A stretch of 64,000 nucleotides of DNA from Xylogone sp. PMI_703. Its lineage: Eukaryota > Ascomycota > Leotiomycetes. The stretch spans positions 8,742,001-8,806,000 of the forward strand of contig JAJTUQ010000001.1 in the NCBI GenBank assembly GCA_021399445.1. The letters are read 5' to 3'. The notes beneath the pieces were generated by a model, which saw only the letters and a program-made list of their open reading frames with translations, had not been told where the DNA came from and did not search any database. This document shows, piece by piece, positions 21,411 to 33,516 of this stretch. Position 1 is the stretch's first letter; each line of letters starts with the position of its first letter. Made by a program: the position numbers and the translations under genes.

Positions 21411-24400
21411 AATATTGAATTTAGTAGCTCATAAATTGATTTTTTTTTTAATTGATGACATTTTTGAAGCGATCATATTGCCTAATATGGAAAGTGCCAC
21501 GACTTAGCTCTCTGAAGGAAGGGAGGTCGCTATACATAGAGCAGAAACGATTAGCAGCATGGAAATGACCTCTGGTAGAGGCTGCATATGCACCTCCATT
21601 ATAAGAGCGGCGACATTATGCATAAAATTGTATGCTGGGTTGTCCGGTTTTGCACGTAATCCTCGGTATCAGGTTATCGTTCACACTATTCAAGATGCAC
21701 ATCTTCGTCTTGATCGGAAGGGATTCTGTAGATCGGTATTTGCAATGAAATCTAGCAAGAAGGGAACGGATATTAGCAAGAAGGGAAAAGCGAAGGAAAT
21801 TTCTGCAAAAGTATATGCCCTTCAAACGGTTTTCGAACGTTGATCAGCACAACTGCCAACGTGATGATAATCAACGCAACGATACTACTCTACCACGTTA
21901 TGAGTCGATATCGCCTTTGATACTTGATCGGGGTAGCAAAATGAATGCCGAAATCCAGGACACATCTCGGCCGAGAGAGGAACGAATGCTCACTAATACA
22001 TGAGCTAATAATATCGTCTCTTCAAATTAGCTTTGTTCGGAATGGCTGTATTAGAATTTATAAGGTGCAATTGAACCTATTCTGTTAAATAATCAGCTTC
22101 TATTGACAAATCGGCTACTGCATCGTAGTGTTATTAGCATTTACAAGTTAGCTAAATCAGATTTGCATTATACTTTACTCTAAAAGTAATATAATTCCCC
22201 GTTAAAAGTAACTTGTTTTGTGACTCTTAGAAGTCCAGCCAAGTAATTTTCCTAATCATCCCTCAAACTAGATAGTACTTAGCTTTTATCGTGTGATCTT
22301 ACACTTTTACGTAGATTTGTTAATACTGTATAACATTATATAACTTTAGGGTCTTAAAGAAAACTAAAATAATACTCTAGATAAATATAAATTACTTAGC
22401 ATATTTGAAATTTACAGATTATATTTAGTTTTAAACACTTAGTTATAAGTTAAAAACAATTAAAACATTATTCGACTCTTAAGAGAAGAAATAGAAGATT
22501 ATAGTTATTAGAGTAACGTATATGTGAAGATTATGACCATTAGGCTCATATTATGGAAGTGTTGGTTCACTAGGCACTACCGTATTGTAGGGTTGAATAG
22601 GCTTATATTGGCTTATACATTGTATGCTTATCATTCTATTCAGTATTTAAGGAGTTGCACCCTTAAATACTCTCTTACCGGATTATTAGTCGTTCCACTC
22701 CGATCGCATAGCTACCGAGCGCCAGTATGCTCTGCTCCCATAATTCCTAACAGTATAGTCAAATAATCTTGTAATTAGAAGATAAAAAATAAAGTAATTT
22801 TAAAGAACGGAGATATAGTTTATAACTAAAGCTAATACGAAAGTCCTCCTCGTCTTAAAATAAAAATAAAAATAAAATAAAATTTAGAGAAAACTTAATA
22901 TCATAGACGGATTAATGTATATAGATAAATGATAAGTTCAATATAAATGTCTTATTTGCACGAGAAAGAGTACCCTATTATATGAGTTGCTTTTCTATAA
23001 TTGTCTAATTGATTTTTGTATCACCGAATCGCTTCGTAAGATCACGCTCTTAGTGTTCTATAACAGAAAACCATAACGGTTATATATTCAGAGGTAAGAG
23101 GCTTATTCCTTTCCGCAAAGGATTCTGTAACTTAGACTTAAGGATTTTTCTCTAATAAGTAACAGGTGCTAAGATCATATCCTACTTTGTGTCCTTTGGC
23201 ATAATTGCCTTGTATTTAGTCACTTTGTACTCAATTGAATAGCGTATATAAATTGGAGGAATTTCATCGTATGTCCTCTTGTTATCCTAATCGACAAACT
23301 GATAAAATCTAAATATATCTACCTACGTGGGTTGTTAACTAGACACGTTATCATATAAGTCTCACGGCTCTTCTGGATCATAAGAGTCATTGGAAGGAAT
23401 AGGGTTAGTCATCGTCACATTGAACACCTTTTGAAGGATTAGGTCATAGGTTTGAGGGGTTTAGCCCTAAGGAATACTCTAGCAAGAAATGCCAAATGTA
23501 AAAAATTAGCTATTTAACCTTATATCATCATAAGTTGTTAGTAAAATTGTCCTTCGCTAAGTATGACTTGTTACTGAATGCTATATCTCAGGGATAGCTT
23601 GAGATAGTTAATCCTCGGCGGGGTAACTAATAGGTGGTTATTCTTGTAACGTTATCTGGGCGTAAAAGTGCTTACACATAAATAGGGAACGTATAATCCG
23701 TTAGTACCTTGTTGATAGTAATCGTTTTATCTCCAATTTTGTTAATATGTTAATTCATTCCGCTAAACGCTTATATTATCAGTTTCTGATAACGTTGAGG
23801 TTTTGTAAGAGAACCGGATTCGTATATAGTAGAGATACCAAAGTCTTCTTGAGAAGGAGAATTCTAACGTAACGTTATTGGATTAACTAGTATACATCCG
23901 ATTTTTGGCCGTTTTGAACGTTCCTCTAATGACTTCTCGGGAAAGTTGTGGTTATTATTGCTTTGGCCGTTCTTCATAATGATACTATGCTTAAGAGATA
24001 ACATCTTATTTTAAGGTACAGAATCGGATAAAATAGATATTTCCCTTTTTGTATCCTTTTTATTGTTAAAGATAGGTATACTGTTAGATTCCTCAATGGT
24101 CTTACAGGAATCTATTGTGATCATCTTAGTAGTTTTGTATCCGCTGTAGGGTTATATTATTCTTTCGCATTCGTTTTCACGAGTGAGTTCAGTAAGATCC
24201 GCCCACCATCTTAATTGCAGTCCAGGCTACTACGTCCTTTCTTTCCTGTTATCTCTTCGTAATGACTGGCTATCTATTCTCGGGGAGTAACGAAGGGCTA
24301 AAAGCCAAAGTACACAATATGATACCTAGGATGCCCCTATCAATACAACTAGCCTGCTTCGAGACGCTTAACGCAGTCTTGCTTGCTTGTTGAAAGCCGA

Positions 24401-25172
24401 GACATCCATTTCGCTCTCTTTACATTGTCCCCACACATGGTGGATATTAGAATCTGTCACAAGATATCATCATCATAAAATTTTACGCAGTTAGGATCAT
24501 GCTCACGGAATTCATTCTTTACCTGGTCATTAAGGTCTACATCCCTCAGCTCCAGTCACTGTTTTGAGACAGATCGCAGACCGTCCGAATAGAGGTCAAC
24601 AACCCACCATCTATCATCTTCCTAAAGGAATTTACGGGCAGCCTCTATACGATGTCTTCACTCCAAATATACGAGAGGCTGATCGGGATCAAACACTTGG
24701 TAATCGTCTCTGACACTAAATGGTTCTCTGGGAAGACTTCCGCCGGGACACTAGCACAGGAACGTGATTTTCAGTATCTAGAGGGTCACAGCCATCCGAA
24801 CGAAAGATTCTAGCGAGCCTCTTGATATTCTTATCATCTTTTGTTGTGGGTTGTCAGGCAGCTCTTCGTGTTGAAGCTTGTCGAGTGGTACTTTCGCTGA
24901 TCCGTAGAACGCCCTGCTCTTTTCTCGGAAGACCTGCAAGGCTTTCCCTGACAAAATTTCGGTAGATAATTCGTTCATTTTGAGAGAATGCGTTCGCTCG
25001 TACTAGTTCTCCATATTTCCGTCTTTATAATAACATTCACTCCTTACTATAATGTAACTACGCCAGGCCGGACGAGCCGCAAGTTGTTTGATTAACGTTA
25101 GTGGTATATGATAGCAGTTATCAACGCACCATCTAGAGCACGAAGTTAAGTCTAGAGGCACAGAATTTCTAC
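21411..25172. other. AT-rich gene desert, RIP-like
   Basis: About 3.7 kb of highly AT-rich sequence, most extreme from 22000 to 24200, with no gene I can defend. It probably contains RIP-degraded repeat copies, but I could not recognise a reverse transcriptase or transposase signature. The small frame at 24778-24978 and the frames at 21559-22003 show no family features. Confidence 0.5.
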
Positions 25173-26760
25173 TTGCCAAGCCTGGAGTTAGTTAGAATTG
25201 GTTGCAGCAAAATCCATGGACCATATATCCGTAAAAGAAGGGGGTTAAACATTCTGATGGAACCTCAGTTGGACCGGCTCGCTCCCAAATCGATTTATAG
25301 TGTTGTTAAGCTTCTTCCATTGGGGTTGGTTGCCGTTCCTTTCACTTACGTGTCAATATTTGTACTCTTTGCTCGGGGAGATATATTGGGACCCACTACG
25401 GCATTGTAATCCGCCCGATCCTAACGGAAGTCAATACCATCCTTATTATCAATATTACAAAACAAATTATCTTCTAGCGTCATTGCTCGAGAAAGATTTA
25501 CCGAATTATATCTCCTGTTTCCAGTGCAAACGTTATCATTACATCTCGGGGGAGACGATACCGCAATACGTTCCCCTCTCAAGACAGGACCCTGTCACGG
25601 CTCGTGGTACAGATATATTTCATTATAGTTCTTGGCAGAAAACCAACTTGTACGCGTCGTATTGTTTTGCTCCTACTGTGACTACGCTCCCACCTACTCA
25701 CGGTACGTATCACGTATATACGTATAAGACTAGTAGTTGTATGATAAATTGTATTGAAGTAGGTGCGGGTGGAGGAGTAGTATACTCCCCCTTCCCTATT
25801 GGGACTAGTGCTAGTTACACGTGACCGGATCCCAACACCTATGCTATTTTTTATGGCAATGAAACAACATCGACAAAATCAAGATTCCCGAAATATTACT
25901 GAAGAAATTATCGTCAAAAGGGCTTCAATTATTCTCTCCGTCGATTGTTGAATGGTATCACCAATCAGTTCGGATCCACGAGGGAAGATCTCTTCTGCGG
26001 CATCAGACCATATCTACATCGGCTCCAAAAAAGCCAATAAAGCATTTTGATTTCTGGAACAAGAGAGTATGCTCACATATGGACATATTAGCACAGCCAG
26101 AGAGAGAAGTTTATCGTATTTGCCAAGTAGGAACACTATTTCACGCAACACTAAAATATTTCGATCCATTTAAGAACAAGCTGAAGCATTTGGGAAATGC
26201 CGTTTTTGTTTAACCGAAGTTCAATTTAATTATAGGAAATTAAATGGCAAGACTTTGTCGACATTTGTCCAGTATAGAAAGATCTTGGGGAAGGCAAATT
26301 ATATCTGGACCCTATATGGCAAAGTCATCTTGGTCTTCTATGTGATGGTCGTCCAAATATTCAATATAACAAACGCACAAGGATGAACTTCGAGCTCGGG
26401 TCAATTTGTTCCAGATTTGAGCAAGGGTATGAGTTCAAGTACGACTCACTTATAAGCTCCGCGGAAGCTTGTGACATTATAAAGATTAAAAATGCATTGC
26501 GTTCACACAACAGATTTGTGGTTAGACACGCTCTTTCCAAATTTTTTAACTACGAAGAAACCGTATTAATCAATGATTCATGTTCGAATAACACAAACAG
26601 CATCGGAGATTCTCTGTTCAAACTTTCTCGCAAAAAGGAGAGAAAAGTATCAGTTTCGAAGAGAAAAGATGAGTATAGTGGATGCAAAGTGCCTTCGGAA
26701 CTGTACTGTTATAAAAGTAGGCACTATGATATATGATAAGTTTGTATATGAGCAGAGTTT
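25173..26760 (+). pseudogene. Relic of a fungal F-box-type protein
   Basis: The first part reads like a degenerate F-box helix region followed by TCQYLYSLLGEIYWDPLRHC. Next comes LLASLLEKDLPNYISCFQCKRYH, matching the widespread fungal F-box family whose members carry a CxxC-x-x-H segment after the F-box. Downstream pieces in alternating frames (CRFCLTEVQFNY, GRPNIQYNKR, GSICSRFEQGYEFKYDSL) fit the C-terminal half of the same family. At least three frame changes and several stops occur between 25820 and 26380, so the gene is dead. No function beyond the family name can be given. Confidence 0.55.
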
Positions 26761-26867
26761 TGGGTGAAAATGGCTGAGTACGCGATCCACCAATAAATCA
26801 GTAAATGGTTAATTGCAGTAGGTTTCCGAGCTTTTGTCCCAATGGTCAACCGTAGAACCCCGACATG

Positions 26868-27110
26868 GTACACCATATGCGATACACATGAAATAACGAG
26901 TCCTAAATAATCGCAATATCGACTCTCCTCTGAAATTTCATTAGTCAACAGTCCCATCTCATCTAGATGGAGGACCCAAGAGACAGTCCTGGAGAACCCT
27001 CCGCTGCGAGAGAGGCACCCATTGCGCTCAAGAGACGGAAAGTCCGCAGGGGCACGCAAAGTTGCTGGGAGTGCAAGCGGCGCAAGATTCGATGCACCTT
27101 TGCAACGCCT
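26868..27110 (+). repeat. Duplicated segment shared with 219-465
   Basis: The leader and first-exon sequence of the Zn2Cys6 gene at 26967 is repeated in diverged form at the left edge of the window. Similarity begins around the ACATGGTACACCA block and ends right after ...TTTGCAACGCCT. Confidence 0.75.
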
Positions 27111-29207
27111 AAAGAAACCACGTGTGATGGATGTAGAAGTCGTCGGACTAGATGCATTGGCCAAGAGTTTTATGATGAAAGAGTGGCAGCAGGCAAGAAG
27201 GTTGAAGAGATGGCCTGTTATTTTGAGGTTATAGACTGAATTATCTGACAATGAAAGCAGCCGAACCCCAAGAGTGGCCGATCCAGAACTGCCACTGCGT
27301 TACTACCTGGCATTGTAGCTACAGATCCTACATATAGTCTGGATCTCGATGGTCTGCTAACAACCAATCTCAATGACCTCTGCAGCATCCTCTTCACAGT
27401 GTACCCGACGCAGCAGGACCTCGATCTCATACTGAGCATCCCAGTCAATGTAGCGATACTATGGCACGGCACAGTTTGCCGGCCATACTCTGCAATCTTC
27501 TCCAAAGAGGTTGCAATCTCATCTAGAGGCATATTGGAACAACCTCCAGCAGGATCCCATCCCGTCCTCATAGCAAGAAGACTCTTATTACTAGCTTCCT
27601 TCTTACAGGGAATTCCAGTGTGCTCTGCTAGTATGCTCACTGGCCTAAGTTCAGATTACCGTGTCATTATGTCTCATTTATTCAACACTTCTACGAGGCT
27701 GGTGACAAGTAATGACGAACTACTTAGCTCCCTCGAAGGTATAGAATGTGTCATGATTGAGAGCATGTACCTGAACAACGCTGGAAATCTCCGTCGTGCT
27801 TGGTTGGCAAATCGTAAGGCAATGGTCCTGGCACAGATGTTGGGACTACATACGGGTATTCATTCATCAGGGACGATACTTGAAGAGAACACACGGGAAC
27901 GTATCGACCCTGATTACATGTGGTTCCGCTTGGTATGTACAGATCGGTATCTGTCATTAATGTTAGGCCTACCACAAGGTTGCTTCGGAGACCACTTTGC
28001 TGACCTGACAGCACTTAATCGCTGTATGGCTGTGGACTGCATGGAACGCATGGAGTCAGTCGCTGCTGGACTCATTCTCCAGCGCAACAGTGTCGAACGG
28101 ACTGACCTTGCAGCGACGCTCAGAATCGATAAGATGCTCCAAGAAGCTGCGGCTTTGATGCCACCACAGTGGTGGCTAACGACTCCGAACCTCATTGCCA
28201 TTACTGGCTACGATGCCGAAGGATTCAAAGAAATCATCCGTGTCATGAGCCACTTTACACACTATCATCTCTTGGTTCAGCTCCATCTGCCATACATGAT
28301 GCTGGCTTCCAATAAAACAAGTTACGACTACAACAAGATGACTGTTGTAAATGCTAGCCGTGCTATCGTTGCTCTGTTCTTGTCTTTCCGTGACTCAATA
28401 TCAACTCCCGCATATTGCCGTGGCATTGATTTTATTGCCTTTATTGCTAGCACGACGTTGTGCCTAGCACATATTGAAGCTCGCCGCCAGCACAGAACTG
28501 GGTCCATCTTTCAATCACTTCAACATCAGCGTTTAGCTGATCGCGGATTACTCGAACGCACTCTTGAAGTCATGAAGACCATGGCTCAAGGTACCCATGA
28601 TATCGTTGCCCAGAAGATCTCTGATGTCCTTCAGCCACTCCTCGCTATCGAAAATAACTCTTCTAGAGGGGACAGTTACAATATCTGCGCCTCTTCGGAT
28701 GTTGATAAACAAGAGTCTCAATTGCTTGGTGATACGAGTGATGCTTTCCATGCTCTTCATATACAGATACCATATTTTGGAACCGTCAAGATTGAGCATT
28801 GTCCTACTATTCCTGGTACTGTTGAAACTGTACAAAGACCCTCTGAAGAGCAGTTCTGGGATCCATATACATCGCATATAGATGATTCAAGCCTTGTTGT
28901 TCTCCATGGACCAGGGCATTTAAACGGGGACAAAGAAGGGGAGCTTACTTCCCCGTCTCGGCAACCTGGCTACGAACTTAGCCCTGTTCTGCCTGCTAAT
29001 GCAGACTGGCAAGCCGTACGATCGTATCCAGACGAAACAGACCCACTTCTCCAGCCTGGATTAACATGGGGAACACATGGATTATCTGCTTATACGGAAG
29101 GGGGAGAAGAGAGCTATCTCCTTGTGCCGGGGCTAACAGCAGAGTTAGACAATTGGGTCTTACAGGGCGTTGATCTGGCTCTATTTCATAATTTTACGCA
29201 AATCTAG
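26967..29207 (+). CDS. Zn2Cys6 transcription factor
   Basis: A nuclear regulator of the Gal4 class. The first exon (26967-27200) has a basic stretch and a complete binuclear cluster with Cys 33, 36, 43, 53, 56 and 63. A small intron follows. Its acceptor after ATGAAAG at 27257 with a CTGAC branch is good, but the donor GTTGAA is weak. The second exon runs to 29207. That exon holds the fungal regulator middle domain: NLRRAWLANRKAMVLAQMLG, then DPDYMWFRLVCTDRYLSLMLGLPQG, which corresponds to the conserved RR/WW and DR..S motifs. The tail is acidic and proline-poor, as expected of an activation region. About 727 residues, no frame damage. It has no obvious cluster partner; the nearest neighbours are relics and an NLR gene. 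Confidence 0.82.
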
Positions 29208-29479
29208 GTGGATAAATGAATCTGTTATGGACTTCGAGATTGTGAAGAGGGGAGAGGGCGTTGTCAAGCGTTACACGTGGAGAGGTAGTAAACATTGATA
29301 TAACATATCGAACGAGTTTTCGGGGGCTCAGTCCTATTGTATTGGCGTACCCCAGTGAGCCGCAATAATAGAAGGATGCTTCGAGGAAATTGTGTTTTAG
29401 ATGTGAATAAATTAAAAAGATCTAAGTGTTGGAGCTTTATTTACTGCTTTGACGCTAGGATTAATTATGGTTTGTATAT

Positions 29480-32400
29480 TTACATTGGGAACTTAGGCCC
29501 TTTTCCCGCGGCCTCTTCAATAAGGGCAGAAACTTTATCATGGCCAAACCTCTTTGCGTGCCAAATTGCGTCATGTCCATCATCATCCTTCCGGGAGATG
29601 TCAACCTCGGCACTGTTTAAAATAGCCTGGACGACGTCTAAAAGTCCTTTGGCAGCCGCACGCATAAGCGGCGTTCTGTTCCACGGATCGGTGATGTTAA
29701 CGTCAACTTCGGGTTTGCTAAGAAGGCGCAGGGCCATCTCTGTTGCATCCCAATATATGGCGAGCATCAATGGGGTTCTACCGTGGGCATCTTCGACATT
29801 AATATCGGCATCATTGCGGTCGAGGAGAAGGTCGATAATCAAAGAGGAATTACGTAAGACTCCTTGATGGATCGGTGTCCATCCATTACGGCTTTTTAGA
29901 TCCGTTTTGGTTGAAGGGTGTTGAAGTATCGTTTGAACAACTTTGATCTTACGTGTACTAACCGCGAGGTGTAGCGGTGTTTGTCCCTTCATGTTTTGGA
30001 CGTTAACATTGATACTCTGATGCATTAGGAGCATCTTTAGTATATCCATCATCGTTTCCTCTTCCCTAGAAGCAGCTATATGGAGCGGTGTATTACCATT
30101 TTGGTCCCTAACATCGAGTTGAATACCTTCGCAGGCTAATAGAGTCTGGACCATCTTCGTACTATCTTTATCAGATTGGAAAACTGCTTGATGTAATGCG
30201 GTAATACCCCAGGCATTGGATTGATTGAGGTCAATATTAGGTTTAGCAAGAATTAGCCTCGCGACGTCTATGTTGCCAGTCATCACCACATCACGAACCC
30301 GAGGTCGTTCAGCTTTTGACAGAGCGTTGATAGCCTGATCGCTTGAACGTAAGTAGTCGAAGATTACTGGGTCCGTAAGCTGGTATGCGTAGTCAATAGG
30401 ATGCATACCCGAGTTGTCAAGTAACCACGGGTCTAAACGTTCACGTAGTTCAATCAAGTATTTTGTCGTTTCTACTTCGCATGCGCCCACGGCATAACTT
30501 AGTGGAGTGCGGCCAAGGCTATCTGGAGCATCTAGGGCATCCATTTGCTTAAGAAGGTCTGGCATAAGGATATGAAGTCCCTTTTCAGCAGCCAGATGCA
30601 ACCCTGTGTAGCCCCTTCGCAATGCGAAAGTAGAAGGTTGCCTTACAGAAGTTGCCAGCCTCTCGCATTTCATATCATTGGAGAGCAAGCTAAGCAGTTC
30701 GAACCGGACCTTTTCACTCAGGGGCTGTGGAGGTTTAAAATGTTGTGCCCAGTACGCGGTCATATACTTCTCCAATTCCACAATGGCATCATTTGATTCA
30801 GCCCCATCCGGCTGAGTTGGATCGTCAGATCTCTGAAATTGTAGATATGTAAGACAAATCAATTGGAGCTTCTCATACGCATCTGGAACCCAAATAGATA
30901 AATAATGCCGGAAAAATTCCTCTGTCGTGTAGTGAACGAAGCGGATAACGCTTTCTCCGGAGGAACGTATCTTAGGCACAAGAAGACCACAGGATACGTC
31001 AATGATGAGCTCAGAGTCTGGTTGACCGTCCCTGTCTAGTTCCTCATCTCCTATCTGAATTGAGAGGGCTTCTCTTAATTGATCTATATTGAGAAATGTA
31101 TCATGATATTGAGTCCAGATGATGGCCATGCGGGCCAAGTCGCGGCAGTTGATTATCGATCCTCGAAAGATTATCTTGGTACGCTTTATCGACAGCATCA
31201 CTACCACTTGGGAGTGTTATGAGGGCATCCTTGATATCTCTTTTGCTCGTCCTACCTTTGAGAGCCTCAAAGTGGAGCTGCGCCAGGAGGAACATCCCAT
31301 CAGCCGCTTCAATAATCTTATTGACGATTGTCGCCTGCAGTTCCAAATCTTTCTGTACGAATCTACCCAGAGATTTGAGTCTTGGCTCAAGGTAAGTTCG
31401 CACGTCGTTATCATTTGCTCTGATTATCGATCGCATGCATCCCTCGCTGAATAGCTCCGTCACCTCGGGTACCTCCCTGCCTGTCGCCATTAGTCTTATA
31501 TCTAGCTCTTCCTGCAGTGAAAACAACCCCTCTAACAATTCGGCTCGCACTTCAAGATTACACTCGTCTAATGCATCTAGTATAATATATGTAGTTCCGT
31601 GAGCGAGTATAATACTTCGCAGGGCTTTGTTTAGATCTTCTTGTGACGGTCTTGCGCCCCTGTTACTAAGCAATTCATGTAGACCTAAGACACTGGCAGG
31701 AACATCTTGCAAGTCTAGGAGAAGTTGCTTGATGAGCAAAGCTAGCAGATCATAGGCCCCTTGAGATTCGCCCTTCCTGTGATTAAAGAAGATGAAGCCA
31801 ATGCCGGGCGAGACCGATCCTGGAGTATGAGGTTCTCGAAATCGTTGCCATAAGTACTGAACGACGACCACGGCAGTCATGCTCTTTCCAGCCCCCGGCC
31901 GGCCCGCGCAGAGCAATGTAGATTTGCTGCACTCTCGATACCGCTGGAAATTTTCAGAATCTAAGAACCACCCACCGGTCCCATGCTGCCAGCCTTTAAT
32001 GATGTTGCTCTGATCCGCTGCAGGATTGGCATCAGAAAACCATTCAGCTATAATAAGACGTCGTATTGCTATTTTTTGGTTCGCTGCATCCTCACTAACT
32101 AGACGAAGAGCTTGGGTGTCGGACAGAATGGATTCTGTGAGCTGCAGTATCGTTACTGAGTGTATTGCATCTTACTTGAGCCATGTAGTAGTATCTCGAA
32201 TCAATTGCACATTTTCCTTTATTTCTTTGGTCTGGGATCTGCTAAACGTGAGCCGTTAGAGATCAAAATAACTCAGAGGTTAGCTTACAGTCCATCCTCC
32301 GACAAAGCCAACGTTAAGGTGGATTTGAGGGCTTCCACCTGACGCAGAAATCGATCGAGTTGTCGTTTACGATATGGCCAAATGGCCGAACTCAGCACTT

Positions 32401-32695
32401 TTCTGGCTCCTTTTCCGACCTGTAGCTGTTTTACCACGGTCTCCATTGCAACCTTGATTTGCTGGAGAGGTCCATTGGCTTCGAGCATCCAGGCGGAGAG
32501 GTGGTCCTTGGACGATTTTGCCTTAGCATCAAGGTTATGTAATAGTCCATCCAAAATTTGCAACTCCGAGACTAGCTCTTTTCTCTCCTCTTTTCTATCT
32601 TTGACATCCGAAAGATACTCTAATGCCGTGATAGTGGTTCCAATAAGCTGAAAGATGCTGGCGCTCAGCCCAATTAACGTTGAGACAGGATCCAT
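29480..32695 (-). pseudogene. NACHT-ankyrin STAND (NLR-like) gene, one stop and one frameshift
   Basis: Fungal STAND proteins act in non-self recognition and cell death. Exon 1 (32289-32695) encodes a helical HeLo-like N-terminal domain starting MDPVSTLIGLSASIFQLIG. Exon 2 from 32241 adds a coiled linker. A TAA at 32172-32174 interrupts that linker, and a CAA-to-TAA change would explain it. The NACHT part follows with Walker A GRPGAGKSM and Walker B YIILDALDEC. Near 31145 the frame shifts by one base, after which a winged-helix-like segment and about ten ankyrin repeats run to 29480 (GNTPLHIAAS, GQTPLHLAV, GRTPLMLAIY and others). With two lesions it is likely a pseudogene. Otherwise the protein would be about 1060 residues. 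Confidence 0.78.
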
Positions 32696-33516
32696 GGTAA
32701 AATTTCTTCGCTATTACCAAGGCCCCTTGGCTGAAGACCAATATTGTATTGAAAGATGGACGAATCCCATCTATATAGTTGTGAGTATTGATCCAAGACC
32801 ATCTTTAGCCTCGCGCTAAACAAGACACTGAATCATAGCCAGTATTGCCCAGGACGATCTCAGACCCAGCACTTCTTGAAGACACACATGGTGAAATTTA
32901 TAACCAGTACTTATAAGAAATTTCCAACAATCTGCAATGAACTAGAAACATGAAGATATATCTTACGATTGGAACGCGGCGTGGGTGACACGCTTCTGCG
33001 GGGTCTCTGCACCGCTCAGGGCACTGAGATGGCGAGCATGGGAACTAACTGAGTTGAGGAAGTTTGTCAGGAAATTACGCTTATGTAATTGTACTGACCA
33101 ATCGCACCGCATACGGTCAGCAGTGAGATATATGAAGAGATTGTCCCAATGTATTGTACGTCGTCAAAGAATATAGCAAATTGAGTTTCTGTATGATGCA
33201 AATTATATATGTAATAACTTAAACTTACATGCTTTGACGTTTGACAAGTTATGAGCTCAAATAACTTGCAATAAATAACTTATCAACTTCCTGCAAAGCA
33301 TCGTGCAATAAGATTAAATTTTTACCAATAATCGAGAAACACACCGTATTGATTTGAATTCATTCAAATCCTTTGGTAAATACTATGTAAACTACAGTTA
33401 TTGAGCTGTATGTACAAGTTGAATATCATTCGCCACGCATCATCATAATTTTCACCTCTTCCAGGAGGATGTTTTCATTTCGCTACGGTCATAAGATCAT
33501 TGACAAGCCTCTCACT
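32696..33516. other. Intergenic, no gene seen
   Basis: Promoter side of the NLR gene and 3' flank of the LPMO gene. No coding feature. Confidence 0.5.

Noticed and set aside
21559..22003. Two overlapping plus-strand frames with Lys-rich segments
   Set aside because: No motif, no clear start context and bordering on AT-rich desert, so not supported as a gene.
22000..24800. Possible degraded retrotransposon
   Set aside because: I tried both strands for reverse transcriptase and integrase signatures and found none I could defend. Reported only as AT-rich desert.
26724..27251. 175-residue minus-strand frame over the 26967 gene start
   Set aside because: Antisense to the zinc-cluster exon. The same shadow appears in the duplicate at the left edge simply because the DNA is duplicated.
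32172..32206. A 35-nt intron that would remove the TAA in the NLR gene
   Set aside because: Too short for a fungal intron, and the donor/acceptor phases do not restore the conserved frame.
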